This document shows, piece after piece, positions 37,876 through 45,649 of a stretch of DNA of 64,000 nt (positions are counted from its first letter, which is position 1; every line of letters starts with the position of its first letter). Under the pieces are notes generated by a model. The model was not told the DNA's origin. It did no database searches and saw only the letters and a list, made by a program, of their open reading frames with translations. The DNA comes from Chitinophagaceae bacterium. GTDB taxonomy: Bacteria > Bacteroidota > Bacteroidia > Chitinophagales > Chitinophagaceae. The position numbers and the translations under genes were made by a program. The stretch lies in NCBI GenBank assembly GCA_017307735.1, contig JAFKGR010000009.1, positions 100,625 to 164,624 on the forward strand. Direction: 5' to 3'.

Positions 37876-38889
37876 TCAGAGGGAATCGATAAATTGAATG
37901 GTTTCATTCACCATAGCCGGGGAAATGTCCAGATGTAATACGATCCTGATTTTTGTTTCCGAAATTGGAATTACCAGGATTTGATTTTCTTTGAATTTTT
38001 CGGCGAGACTTTTTGCAGTGTAACTTCCTTTCACCTCAAAAATAATAATGTTGGTCTCCACCGGCATAATTTCTCCGATGAAAGATTTTTTGTTGAGAGC
38101 TTCGGCTATTTTTAATGCCCTGAGATGATCATCATGGAGACGATGAACATTGTTTTTAAGTGCAAAAAGACCAGCAGCGCCCAGGAACCCTGCCTGCCTC
38201 ATACCGCCACCCCAAACCTTGCGGATACGCCTGGATTTCTTTATAAATGCTGAACTTCCAAGCAACAGGCTCCCGACAGGAGCTCCCAATCCTTTGCTGA
38301 GGCAAATGTTGATACTGTCAAATGCAGAACCATATTGTCGCGGTGTTTGTTCTGTTTCTGCCAAAGCGTTAAATAACCTTGCACCGTCAAGATGCAGATT
38401 CAAATGGTGATCCCGGCAAACGTTGCTGATTTCTGTAATATCATTCCAGTCATAACAACTTCCACCGCCGCGGTTGCAGGTATTTTCCAGGCTGACCAGC
38501 CGGGTCGGTGCACGATGGATATCATCAGGGTTAATGGAATCCAACACCTGATGGGCTTTAATTCTTCCCCGGTTGCCCGGGATGGGCCTAACCTGACAAA
38601 AAGAATTGAATGCGATTCCGCCGCCTTCATAAACATATATATGGCTATTGTATTCACAAATCACCTCATCTCCTGCATTTGTGTGGGCTTTGACAGCGAT
38701 TTCATTAGACATCGTACCGCTTGGGCAAAACATGGCTTCTTCCATTCCAAACATATCGGCGGCAAAGGCTTCCAGTTCATTGATTGACGGGTCTTCATGG
38801 AAAACATCATCTCCGACTTTGGCGTTCATCATGGCTTCCAGCATCTCCGGCCTGGGTTTTGTAACTGTATCTGATCTAAAATCTATCAT
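37876..38889 (-). CDS. ltaE: Low-specificity L-threonine aldolase
   Basis: The 337-residue PLP enzyme splits L-threonine or allo-threonine to glycine and acetaldehyde. It shows IDFRSDTVTKPRPEML at the start, FCPSGTMSNEIAVKAH, LHLDGARLFNAL and the PLP lysine in CLSKGLGAPVGSLL, followed by IRKVWGGGMRQAG. It belongs to the fold-type I beta-eliminating lyase family. The length is normal. Its glycine product links it to the glycine cleavage P-protein elsewhere in the window. A minus-strand TACCTTTA lies just upstream as a weak promoter. Confidence 0.93.
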   Translation of the reverse strand: MIDFRSDTVTKPRPEMLEAMMNAKVGDDVFHEDPSINELEAFAADMFGMEEAMFCPSGTMSNEIAVKAHTNAGDEVICEYNSHIYVYEGGGIAFNSFCQVRPIPGNRGRIKAHQVLDSINPDDIHRAPTRLVSLENTCNRGGGSCYDWNDITEISNVCRDHHLNLHLDGARLFNALAETEQTPRQYGSAFDSINICLSKGLGAPVGSLLLGSSAFIKKSRRIRKVWGGGMRQAGFLGAAGLFALKNNVHRLHDDHLRALKIAEALNKKSFIGEIMPVETNIIIFEVKGSYTAKSLAEKFKENQILVIPISETKIRIVLHLDISPAMVNETIQFIDSL

Positions 38890-39235
38890 GGGGGTAAAGG
38901 TAATTTTTTTGATAACTCAGCAAGGGGGAGAATTTGCAGCAAAATATTTTGAATTATTTTTTTGATTCGTGAGTTCTGAAGAATCAATACATTTGCAGCG
39001 CTGATGCCCTCTTGAAGATAGTTTGCATTAGTTTTAAATTCTTTGCGATAAAGAATTTTGAAAAATAAATTGGAAGATTAACGATTTTGTTGTGGCAAAA
39101 GCTATGAAATATTAATCCCAGCTATTACCTTTGCAAATGTTTGAAAGAATACTGTTAATTAGCAAATCTTTTGTAACAATTTCCTGTCCGTTTTTATCTT
39201 ATAAGTGCTAGAAAAGCAATAACTAGAATTTACAT
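38890..39235. promoter_or_regulatory. Divergent control region between ltaE and the sigma factor gene
   Basis: This 346-base AT-rich gap holds no gene. On the plus strand, TACATTTG (38988-38995) and TACCTTTG (39127-39134) both fit the -7 element, so the sigma factor gene may have two promoters and a leader of about 100 or 240 bases. Neither has a TTG at ideal spacing. Confidence 0.5.
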
Positions 39236-40093
39236 ATGAGGCAACTTAAAATTGCTACGCAGATTACAAACAGGGATTCGCAAGCAGTAGAAAAATACTT
39301 GCAGGAAATCTCTAAGATCGGTATGATCACTCCTGAGGAGGAAACCATTCTCGCACAAAAAATCAAGATGGGCGATCAAAAAGCCCTCGAACGGCTTACT
39401 ACAGCCAACCTGAGATTTGTGGTTTCTGTGGCAAAACAATACCAGCATCAGGGATTGTCATTGAGCGATCTGATTAACGAGGGAAACCTCGGACTGATCA
39501 AAGCAGCACAGCGCTTTGATGAAACCAAGGGTTTCAAATTCATTTCATACGCTGTTTGGTGGATTCGCCAGTCCATTTTACAGGCGTTGGCAGAGCAGGG
39601 CAGATTAGTCCGCCTGCCTCAAAACAAAATTGGCACTTACAACAAGGCTAACAAAGCCTACATGGCTTTTGAACAGGAGCACGAAAGAGAACCATCTACG
39701 GAAGAACTCTCGGAAATGCTGGAAATGAGTGAAACGGAAATCAACAACATTTTCCAAAGCAACACTCGCCACACATCTCTCGATGCACCCGTTCACGAAG
39801 CAGAAGATGTTGCCATGGGAGATCTTTTGAAAGGTTCAGGTGAAACGGACGAAGACGTAATGCATGATTCACTGAAAGATGAAATCAGGCGTGTATTAAA
39901 ATCGCTGAGTCCGCGTGAAGCTGAAATCGTGAATGCTTATTTCGGACTTGATGGTGAAAATGGCACCACGATTGAGCAGATTGGTCAGAAGTATGATCTC
40001 ACCAAGGAACGGATTCGCCAGATAAAAGAGAGAGCGATCAAACGCTTACAAAAGGCCCGGTACAGCAATGCGCTGAAGGCTTATTTAGGATAA
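39236..40093 (+). CDS. rpoD: Primary RNA polymerase sigma factor (short Bacteroidota RpoD/SigA)
   Basis: The 285-residue protein is the sigma-70 housekeeping factor of the phylum, which lacks the long region 1.1 and non-conserved insert of proteobacterial RpoD. Region 1.2 (QAVEKYLQEISKIGMITPEEE), region 2 (NLRFVVSVAKQYQHQGLSLSDLINEGNLGL split here, and FISYAVWWIRQSI), region 3 and the region 4 helix-turn-helix (TIEQIGQKYDLTKERIRQIKE) are all present. It reads the TTG/TAnnTTTG promoters seen through this window. It has a clear terminator downstream. Confidence 0.96.
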   Translation: MRQLKIATQITNRDSQAVEKYLQEISKIGMITPEEETILAQKIKMGDQKALERLTTANLRFVVSVAKQYQHQGLSLSDLINEGNLGLIKAAQRFDETKGFKFISYAVWWIRQSILQALAEQGRLVRLPQNKIGTYNKANKAYMAFEQEHEREPSTEELSEMLEMSETEINNIFQSNTRHTSLDAPVHEAEDVAMGDLLKGSGETDEDVMHDSLKDEIRRVLKSLSPREAEIVNAYFGLDGENGTTIEQIGQKYDLTKERIRQIKERAIKRLQKARYSNALKAYLG

Positions 40094-40135
40094 TCTTATT
40101 CATACTCTCTTAGGGAACAACCAAGCCAAAAAAGT

Positions 40136-40166
40136 AAAAGCCCTTCCATTACAGAGGGGCTTTTTT
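40136..40166 (+). terminator. Intrinsic terminator after the sigma factor gene
   Basis: AAAAGCCC pairs with GGGCTTTT around CCATTACAGA and is followed by six T. Confidence 0.88.
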
Positions 40167-40224
40167 ATTACTTGTTTACAATCCTTTTTTTAGAAAAAAC
40201 CGGATATAAAAATTCGAAACTGAA

Positions 40225-40425
40225 TTATCGGTGATAAACTCTGGGCACTGTTTTGTTCCATTCTGCCACTTGCTCTGCAGAAAAGGGATGGTGCTTTGCA
40301 GGTAAAACGGAATCCGCTTTTGTCGGGGTACCTGCCACTATATCATTAATGTCCATATGATTTTCACATGCACTAAAAAAACATGTCATCAGAAAAGCAG
40401 CAAGAAAAATTTTAATTGATTTCAT
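40225..40425 (-). CDS. Small lipoprotein of unknown function
   Basis: The 66-residue product has a lipoprotein signal (MKSIKIFLAAFLMTCFFSAC, lipidated Cys near residue 20) and a short polar mature part of about 46 residues with no known domain. Its placement between a terminator and the beta-barrel gene in the same direction is consistent with a real small envelope protein. Confidence 0.55.
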   Translation of the reverse strand: MKSIKIFLAAFLMTCFFSACENHMDINDIVAGTPTKADSVLPAKHHPFSAEQVAEWNKTVPRVYHR

Positions 40426-40495
40426 TGTTTTACTTCGTTAAGGTTTGATACAAAATTAATTTTTATTCATCAAAAACCCTGACAACTTTCAAAGA

Positions 40496-41029
40496 TTAAA
40501 GAATGAATGAAAGCTTGAACATCAGCGCTGAAAAATTTCCGTGGCCTGCATAACCGTCAAATGAAACAGTCAAATCCAGCGGGGTGTTTTTTCTGCTGAA
40601 ATTGTATCCGATCTGAGGTGAATAGGCGAAGGCGGTTTTGGATCCGTCGAAACTATTGAAACCAATACCAATTAATGCACCCAAATGCAAATTGCCTGCA
40701 TACAAATTGGCTCCTGCTCTGAGCGGGATTACCTTATATGATTTGTTGTTGGTGGAGCTACCAGTGCTGGAAGACCGACCGCTGAAACTCATTATTCCCA
40801 ATTCTGCAATTCCGCTTACACTGGGTTTGTAAAAATGTTCTACAGTCAGTTCTCCGCCAATTCCGAATCCCCAACCTTTGTTGCCCGGAATATCTTTAAG
40901 CGGATTGGATGTGGCCCATCCAACGACCGGCCCAATTTGAATTTTCGTTGTGCCGACTTCTTTATTCTGCGCCATCGAGACGCACGAAAATGCAAATAGC
41001 AAAACCGGGATTAAAAATAGTTTTTTCAT
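40496..41029 (-). CDS. Outer membrane beta-barrel protein
   Basis: The 177-residue protein has a signal peptide ending near SMAQ and alternating hydrophobic/glycine-rich strands (GWGFGIGGELTVEHFY, LRAGANLYAGNLHLGALIG, YSPQIGYNFS) that fit the small eight-strand outer-membrane-beta-barrel superfamily. It ends in a hydrophobic strand with terminal LSFIL. The function is unknown; members act as small porins or adhesins. It lies 44 bases downstream of the DUF2911 gene. Confidence 0.75.
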   Translation of the reverse strand: MKKLFLIPVLLFAFSCVSMAQNKEVGTTKIQIGPVVGWATSNPLKDIPGNKGWGFGIGGELTVEHFYKPSVSGIAELGIMSFSGRSSSTGSSTNNKSYKVIPLRAGANLYAGNLHLGALIGIGFNSFDGSKTAFAYSPQIGYNFSRKNTPLDLTVSFDGYAGHGNFSALMFKLSFIL

Positions 41030-41073
41030 GTTTGTTGATACTTTTTTATTGATTGAAAGATAGTTTTCTTTCT

Positions 41074-41910
41074 TTATTTTAATTCCCTGATCATATTCTC
41101 GCTCATGATCATATAATTCTCATTATTGGCAGCTTTGGCCAATTCATAAGCTTTTGTTGCACTTTCCAATGCCCCTTTTTTATCACCGGCATCTTTTTGA
41201 ATTCTTGCTTTATAATAAATCATGAAGTAAGGTGGATTCTTTTGTGCGGAGAGAGCAGCATTGGCCATTTCCAGCGCTTTGGGATAATTGTGATCATATT
41301 CGTAATAGAAATTAGCTGCCTGCCAATAGGGTTTCTTTTCTGATTTCAGAGCTACTTCCAATGACTGGCGGATCCGGTTTCTGATTTCAGTTTTAATTGG
41401 TACCTGCAAAGAAAAATCTTCCCATTTAATATTGAGGATACAGCTTTCGGGTTTTATATCTGAAAATTGCATGGTCAATGTTTCTACCTTACGGAGATTC
41501 TTTCCGGCTTTTACGGGCAGGCGAAGTACATCGTCAGATTCTTTGTATCCGGAAGTGCCTTCATTATTAAATCCTTTATTCAGAATAAATATCCAATTCC
41601 CGTCTTTATTCGGAATTGTGTAAACCGCATAAGAACCGGAATCGATTTTTTTGCCTCCGATTTCTACTTCATCCGTAAACCTGATTTTGGTGGCGGCATT
41701 GGCACCGGTGCGCCAGATGCTTCCCCACGGTTCAATTTTACCAATCATTTCACGGCCTTTCACTCCCGGTCTTGAATAGGTGAGTTCAATGCTTCCCAAT
41801 CCGAAATCCTGCCTGATGAATTCTGTTGGAGAAGGCGCGGGCATTTTTACCTGTGCGAAAACGAGTGTCGTACAAAAGCACGCGATAGCTGAAATTAGAA
41901 TCTTTTTCAT
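41074..41910 (-). CDS. DUF2911 secreted protein
   Basis: The 278-residue exported protein has a signal peptide (to TLVFAQ) and the DUF2911 core: MPAPSPTEFIRQDFGLGSIE, ITYSRPGVKGREMIG-like YSRPGVKGREMIGKIEPWG, WRTGANAATKIRF, and IFILNKGF. The C-terminal 90 residues look like TPR-type helices (AANFYYEYDHNYPKALEMAN, KARIQKDAGDKKGALESA). DUF2911 proteins are common in Bacteroidota and have no proven function. It may share a transcript with the downstream beta-barrel gene. Confidence 0.88.
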   Translation of the reverse strand: MKKILISAIACFCTTLVFAQVKMPAPSPTEFIRQDFGLGSIELTYSRPGVKGREMIGKIEPWGSIWRTGANAATKIRFTDEVEIGGKKIDSGSYAVYTIPNKDGNWIFILNKGFNNEGTSGYKESDDVLRLPVKAGKNLRKVETLTMQFSDIKPESCILNIKWEDFSLQVPIKTEIRNRIRQSLEVALKSEKKPYWQAANFYYEYDHNYPKALEMANAALSAQKNPPYFMIYYKARIQKDAGDKKGALESATKAYELAKAANNENYMIMSENMIRELK

Positions 41911-41949
41911 TTTTCATTTTTTGATTACGGTTAAAAATAGGGAAATTAA

Positions 41950-42771
41950 CTAATCTTCAAACATAATTTTGACCGTCTGGTACAACAGGCGGCTTTGCAG
42001 ATACTGCGATTTGGGATCTACATATCCCTCAAGTCCAAACAGGCCGGCAGCATTTCCCTGGTTGATGGCAATTTCAAGATAACCGGCAGAATTGAACATG
42101 GCCAGTTTTTCACTTTCACGGACATCGGCATAGGTCTCACTGATTTTATCAATGACTTCGCCACGGGTGAAATAGATTTTAAAACTTCTTCCTCTTCGCT
42201 GTTGTTCAAATTCCTCTTTCGTTATATTGATGATGACATTTTCAAAATTGTCAATAAAAATGATTTGTCCTTCCAGATACTGCGATGAATGCATTGGGCG
42301 CAGCGGATTTTTTTCTTCAATTTCTATTTGTGGGTTTCCCAATTCTTCAAAAGCTTTTCCATTGAGCAATTGGTCATAGGCATTGATCCAGACAGAAGTG
42401 TAGTTGAGGATATTTCTTGTTCCGTATTCCCGTGTATCCAGTGCAACTACATTTTTAGGTGATTCCTGAAGGATCATTTTGATAAGTCCATTGTCAGCTA
42501 TGCCGATGTATTGTTCGTTGTGGCGGATGAGAAGAATATGATTGTTGTTGTTTGAAAATAAATTAATAAAAATCAGATGAAGGGTATTCTCCGGAAAGTT
42601 TTTTATTGAATTGCTGCAAACATAGGCTGCATGATGATAATTGAAGGGTTGAACGTCGTGCGAAATATCAACTATACGCAGTTCAGGGTTAATCTGCAGG
42701 ATGCGGCCTTTTATTGCACCTGTTAGGAAATCCTGTTTCCCGATATCTGATGTAAGTGTTATAATGGCCAT
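41950..42771 (-). CDS. SAM hydroxide adenosyltransferase / chlorinase-fluorinase family enzyme
   Basis: The 273-residue protein belongs to the DUF62 family (ITLTSDIGKQDFLTGAIKG at the N-terminus, VDISHDVQPFNYHHAAYVC, IGIADNGLIKMIL). Members hydrolyse S-adenosylmethionine to adenosine and methionine with hydroxide, or use a halide in rare cases. The C-terminal domain contains GQIIFIDNFENVIINIT, the part that packs against SAM in the trimer. Hydroxide use is far more common and is the default call. It is a free-standing gene. Confidence 0.88.
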   Translation of the reverse strand: MAIITLTSDIGKQDFLTGAIKGRILQINPELRIVDISHDVQPFNYHHAAYVCSNSIKNFPENTLHLIFINLFSNNNNHILLIRHNEQYIGIADNGLIKMILQESPKNVVALDTREYGTRNILNYTSVWINAYDQLLNGKAFEELGNPQIEIEEKNPLRPMHSSQYLEGQIIFIDNFENVIINITKEEFEQQRRGRSFKIYFTRGEVIDKISETYADVRESEKLAMFNSAGYLEIAINQGNAAGLFGLEGYVDPKSQYLQSRLLYQTVKIMFED

Positions 42772-42840
42772 TTGATCCTTTAGAAATAATTTGATACGGA
42801 GTGTTGCAAAACTAACAGTTGATTCAATTACTTGCCAATG

Positions 42841-43641
42841 TTATTTGATCAGTTTACCGTTTTTGATGAAGAATTTTCTGGTAAGCCTGTCTGTCAGCGA
42901 TGGGAAAAACTTATTCATAAAAACAGTCTCCTTACCCTGAAAAGTGAAAACTGCATTTCGTTTTCTTTTTTCAATTGCACTTAAAATTAGTTTTCCGCAT
43001 TCATCTGCTGTCATCAGTTTACTTTCATTTAAAGGAGATTGTCCCTGTACCTCTGAATTCTTTGTCAGTGCTGCTTTGCGCACATTGGATTGGGTGAATC
43101 CGGGAGATATCCATAAAACATTTACTCCGGTATCGAGTAATTCGGTGCGCAAGGCTTCCATCCATCCGTTAAGTGCGAATTTGCTGGCGCTGTAACCGCT
43201 TCGTCCGGGCAAACCTCTGTGGCCGGCAATACTTGAAATGGCAGCGATAGTCCCTTTGTTTTCGATTATGGAATCAAGTGCATATTTGGTACAGTGAACC
43301 GCCCCCCAAAAGTTTACGTTCATCACTTGTTTCATGGTATCGAGGGATACATCGCTGAACAAAGATCTCATGGAGATGCCCGCATTGTTGATAAGGATAT
43401 CTATTTTTCCAAAATGATGAACAACTTCTTCAATAAATTTTTTTGCCGAAATTTCATCACTCACATCACATGAAAGGGCAAGAAGATTTTGATTGCTGAT
43501 TTCTTTTTGAAGTTGTTCCAGTTTCTCTGTTTTTCTTCCGCAGGTGGCAACCAGAGCACCTTTTGTGATTAACAGTTCGACCAATGCTTTTCCAATGCCA
43601 TCAGTGCCTCCGGTTACTATTACAACTTTCCCGCTATACAT
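42841..43641 (-). CDS. Short-chain dehydrogenase/reductase
   Basis: The NAD(P)-dependent oxidoreductase of about 267 residues has the Rossmann motif VIVTGGTDGIGKAL, NNAG in LINNAGISMRSLF, active-site Ser in AISSIAGHRG and the YSASK catalytic Tyr-Lys pair. I place the start at 43641 (MYSGKVVIVTGG) because the -7 element lies upstream of it and the 22 residues of the longer frame are not conserved-looking. The C-terminal motif suggests the DHRS7-like SDR group, whose substrates vary widely. Confidence 0.9.
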   Translation of the reverse strand: MYSGKVVIVTGGTDGIGKALVELLITKGALVATCGRKTEKLEQLQKEISNQNLLALSCDVSDEISAKKFIEEVVHHFGKIDILINNAGISMRSLFSDVSLDTMKQVMNVNFWGAVHCTKYALDSIIENKGTIAAISSIAGHRGLPGRSGYSASKFALNGWMEALRTELLDTGVNVLWISPGFTQSNVRKAALTKNSEVQGQSPLNESKLMTADECGKLILSAIEKRKRNAVFTFQGKETVFMNKFFPSLTDRLTRKFFIKNGKLIK

Positions 43642-43653
43642 CTTTTTTTGTGG

Positions 43654-43661
43654 CAAATGTA
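43654..43661 (-). promoter_or_regulatory. -7 element of the dehydrogenase gene
   Basis: The minus strand reads TACATTTG, 12 bases ahead of the chosen ATG, and supports that start over the longer frame from 43707. Confidence 0.5.
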
Positions 43662-43734
43662 TAGGAGAGAGGGGAGAAAACTCTGCCTGATGGAATGTTA
43701 TGCACAACTGTTTCTGAAAAAATATTTTTTAAGT

Positions 43735-43764
43735 TTGGATGGAAGGCTTTTTGACTTATTTTTG
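43735..43764 (+). promoter_or_regulatory. tRNA-Lys promoter
   Basis: TTG (43735-43737), a 19-base spacer and TATTTTTG (43757-43764) fit the Bacteroidota promoter, about 40 bases before the mature tRNA. Confidence 0.75.
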
Positions 43765-43803
43765 CACTCCTTTTTACAGAAGGGGTGTATTAAATACATC
43801 ATT

Positions 43804-43876
43804 GATTCGGTAGCTCAGTTGGTAGAGCAATACACTTTTAATGTATGGGTCCTGGGTTCGAGTCCCAGCCGGATCA
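43804..43876 (+). tRNA. tRNA-Lys (anticodon TTT)
   Basis: The 73-base cloverleaf has an acceptor stem GATTCGG/CCGGATC with one G-U pair, a D-arm with GCTC and GAG, an anticodon stem ATACA/TGTAT around loop CTTTTAA (anticodon TTT), and a T-arm CTGGG-TTCGAGT-CCCAG. CCA is not encoded. A single tRNA here may serve as a chromosomal insertion site, but no integrase lies next to it. Confidence 0.96.
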
Positions 43877-43881
43877 CAAAA

Positions 43882-43912
43882 AAATCCCGACAGCAATGCC
43901 GGGATTTTTTTT
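43882..43912 (+). terminator. Terminator of the tRNA-Lys transcript
   Basis: AAATCCCG and CGGGATTT pair across a ten-base loop and are followed by a T-run. Confidence 0.88.
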
Positions 43913-44038
43913 GTCAATAATTATATTCTGCGAAAAATACCTGCTTTCTAATGAGATGTTGCTTTTGTTGAATTCAGTTAGTCTCCTCATTGGTTACCAA
44001 AATAATTCTCAGAAGAGGAGAATATGGGATTGATGTTG

Positions 44039-45562
44039 TTATTCCCTCTGAAACACTCTCACATAATCAATCTTATAGGTGGCAGGAAAAATTGAATCGT
44101 CTATCCCCTTTTTTCCACCAAGGTTTCCCCCCACAGCTACATTTAAAATCAGGTAGAAAGGGGAGTTGAATGGCCACTCCGCCAAAGTCTTATGTTCATT
44201 TTTAAATTCAAAATATTTTTCTCCGTCAGCAAACATTTCTATTTTTTCAGGCGACCAGTCCATGGCAAACACATGATAACGGTCATAAAAATGATCAATA
44301 ATAATGTCTCCGCTTTTCTGGGTGCCTATCAAATGATTGAATGCTTTTGTATGAACCGTTCCAAAGATGGAATCCGGAGCAAAACCCACATGTTCCATGA
44401 TATCAATTTCGCCGCAATCGGGCCATCCCACTTTGTCAACATCGCTGTTCAGCATCCATATTGCAGGCCACAATCCGCGTCCCGCCGGGAGTTTGGCTCT
44501 TACCTCTATTCGACCGTATTTCCAATCGCCTTTTCCCTTTGTTGTTAACCTTGCAGAAGTGTATTCGTTGTTGCCTCTTTTTTCTTTTCGCACAATAATA
44601 GATAAGACACCGTCTTTGACAATTGCATTATTAGTGTCAGCATCGGAGTAGTATTGCTTTTCATTATTTCCCCATCCGTTTCCGCCAGTTTCATATCCCC
44701 ATTTGCTGCTGTCGGGTAATCCCGAATAATCAAATTCATCATTCCAGATCATTTTCCATCCTTGTGATGTAGGTGATTTTTTTATTTCTTCGAATAATAA
44801 TTCCGGTTCATTAGTTGTAATATAGTCGGCATTATTGGCTAAAAGCCAATCCATAGTTTCAGAATTATCCACAGTCCATGCATTAATGTCTATTCCGAGT
44901 TCTTTTGCCTGAGTTATCCATTCCGGATGTTTTCTGAAAACAGAATAATGATAATCTGCACCTTTGATCCTGTCTTTTTTTAAATCGGCGGGAGCCTTGT
45001 CACCATTGAGGTACTGCACATTTGCAAAAGGTTCCAGTTTCAATATTTCTTTGCATATTTCGTAATCAAAACTGATATAAATGATCCGTCGTTGATTTTT
45101 GAATTGATGAACTGCATCAATGATTTTCCTTACAGTTGCATTTGCCCATTCCCTGCCTCTCTCAGAAGGTTTTATTTCGAGAATCAGTTTTGTCCTGTTT
45201 TGTTTTTTAATAATTTTCAGAAAATCTGAAAGCAGCGGCAATTCTTCACCGTTAGATAATTTTGTTTTTCTCAATACGGCAAGGGTGCTTTTTTGAACTG
45301 TCAATCCCCCCCATGTTGCATCGTGGTTGATCACCAACTGGCTGTCTGCGGTCAGGTGCACATCTGTTTCCGAACCGAAATAACCTTTGGCAATGGCTTC
45401 CTTTAATGAAGCCACAGAATTTTGAGAGGTGCCGATTGCCTTCCACGCACCACGGTGTGCAATTATTTTAGTTTGATGAAATGTCATCTTTGGAGGAACT
45501 GTGCATTGCAAAATAAGCGGACTCAAAATAATTGCGGTAAGAAAAAAACTTCTATAATGCAT
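44039..45562 (-). CDS. Lipoprotein fusing a glycerophosphodiester phosphodiesterase domain to a GH16 glucanase
   Basis: The 507-residue lipoprotein (lipobox LILQC, Cys near 20) has two enzymes in series. The GDPD domain (about 30-270) shows AHRGAW, ETDVHLTADSQLVINHD and LILEIKPSE. In the first metal motif the usual PEN Glu reads QNS, a change seen in a Bacteroidota subgroup. The GH16 domain (about 275-507) has NDEFDYSG, RAKLPAGRGLWPAIWML and the catalytic GEIDIME (near residue 386). Together they could strip glycerophosphate groups and cut a beta-1,3 or mixed-linked glucan at the cell surface. It is last in the SusC-SusD transcript direction, with an intervening hairpin. Confidence 0.9.
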   Translation of the reverse strand: MHYRSFFLTAIILSPLILQCTVPPKMTFHQTKIIAHRGAWKAIGTSQNSVASLKEAIAKGYFGSETDVHLTADSQLVINHDATWGGLTVQKSTLAVLRKTKLSNGEELPLLSDFLKIIKKQNRTKLILEIKPSERGREWANATVRKIIDAVHQFKNQRRIIYISFDYEICKEILKLEPFANVQYLNGDKAPADLKKDRIKGADYHYSVFRKHPEWITQAKELGIDINAWTVDNSETMDWLLANNADYITTNEPELLFEEIKKSPTSQGWKMIWNDEFDYSGLPDSSKWGYETGGNGWGNNEKQYYSDADTNNAIVKDGVLSIIVRKEKRGNNEYTSARLTTKGKGDWKYGRIEVRAKLPAGRGLWPAIWMLNSDVDKVGWPDCGEIDIMEHVGFAPDSIFGTVHTKAFNHLIGTQKSGDIIIDHFYDRYHVFAMDWSPEKIEMFADGEKYFEFKNEHKTLAEWPFNSPFYLILNVAVGGNLGGKKGIDDSIFPATYKIDYVRVFQRE

Positions 45563-45586
45563 TTCAATCGTTTGAATTGTTTGAAT

Positions 45587-45622
45587 AAACAGGATTCAGT
45601 AAATAATCACTGAATCCTGTTT
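45587..45622 (-). promoter_or_regulatory. Perfect 14-bp inverted repeat between susD and the GDPD-GH16 gene
   Basis: AAACAGGATTCAGT and its exact complement flank an eight-base loop. On the operon strand it is followed by TTTATT, a weak U-tract. It may be an attenuator, an RNA-stability element for susCD, or a partial terminator. Confidence 0.65.
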
Positions 45623-45649
45623 TAGACTTAATTATAAAAACTTCAATTA

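Noticed and set aside
43648..43920. 90-residue frame across the tRNA-Lys
   Set aside because: It reads through a complete tRNA, its promoter and terminator, so it is not a gene.
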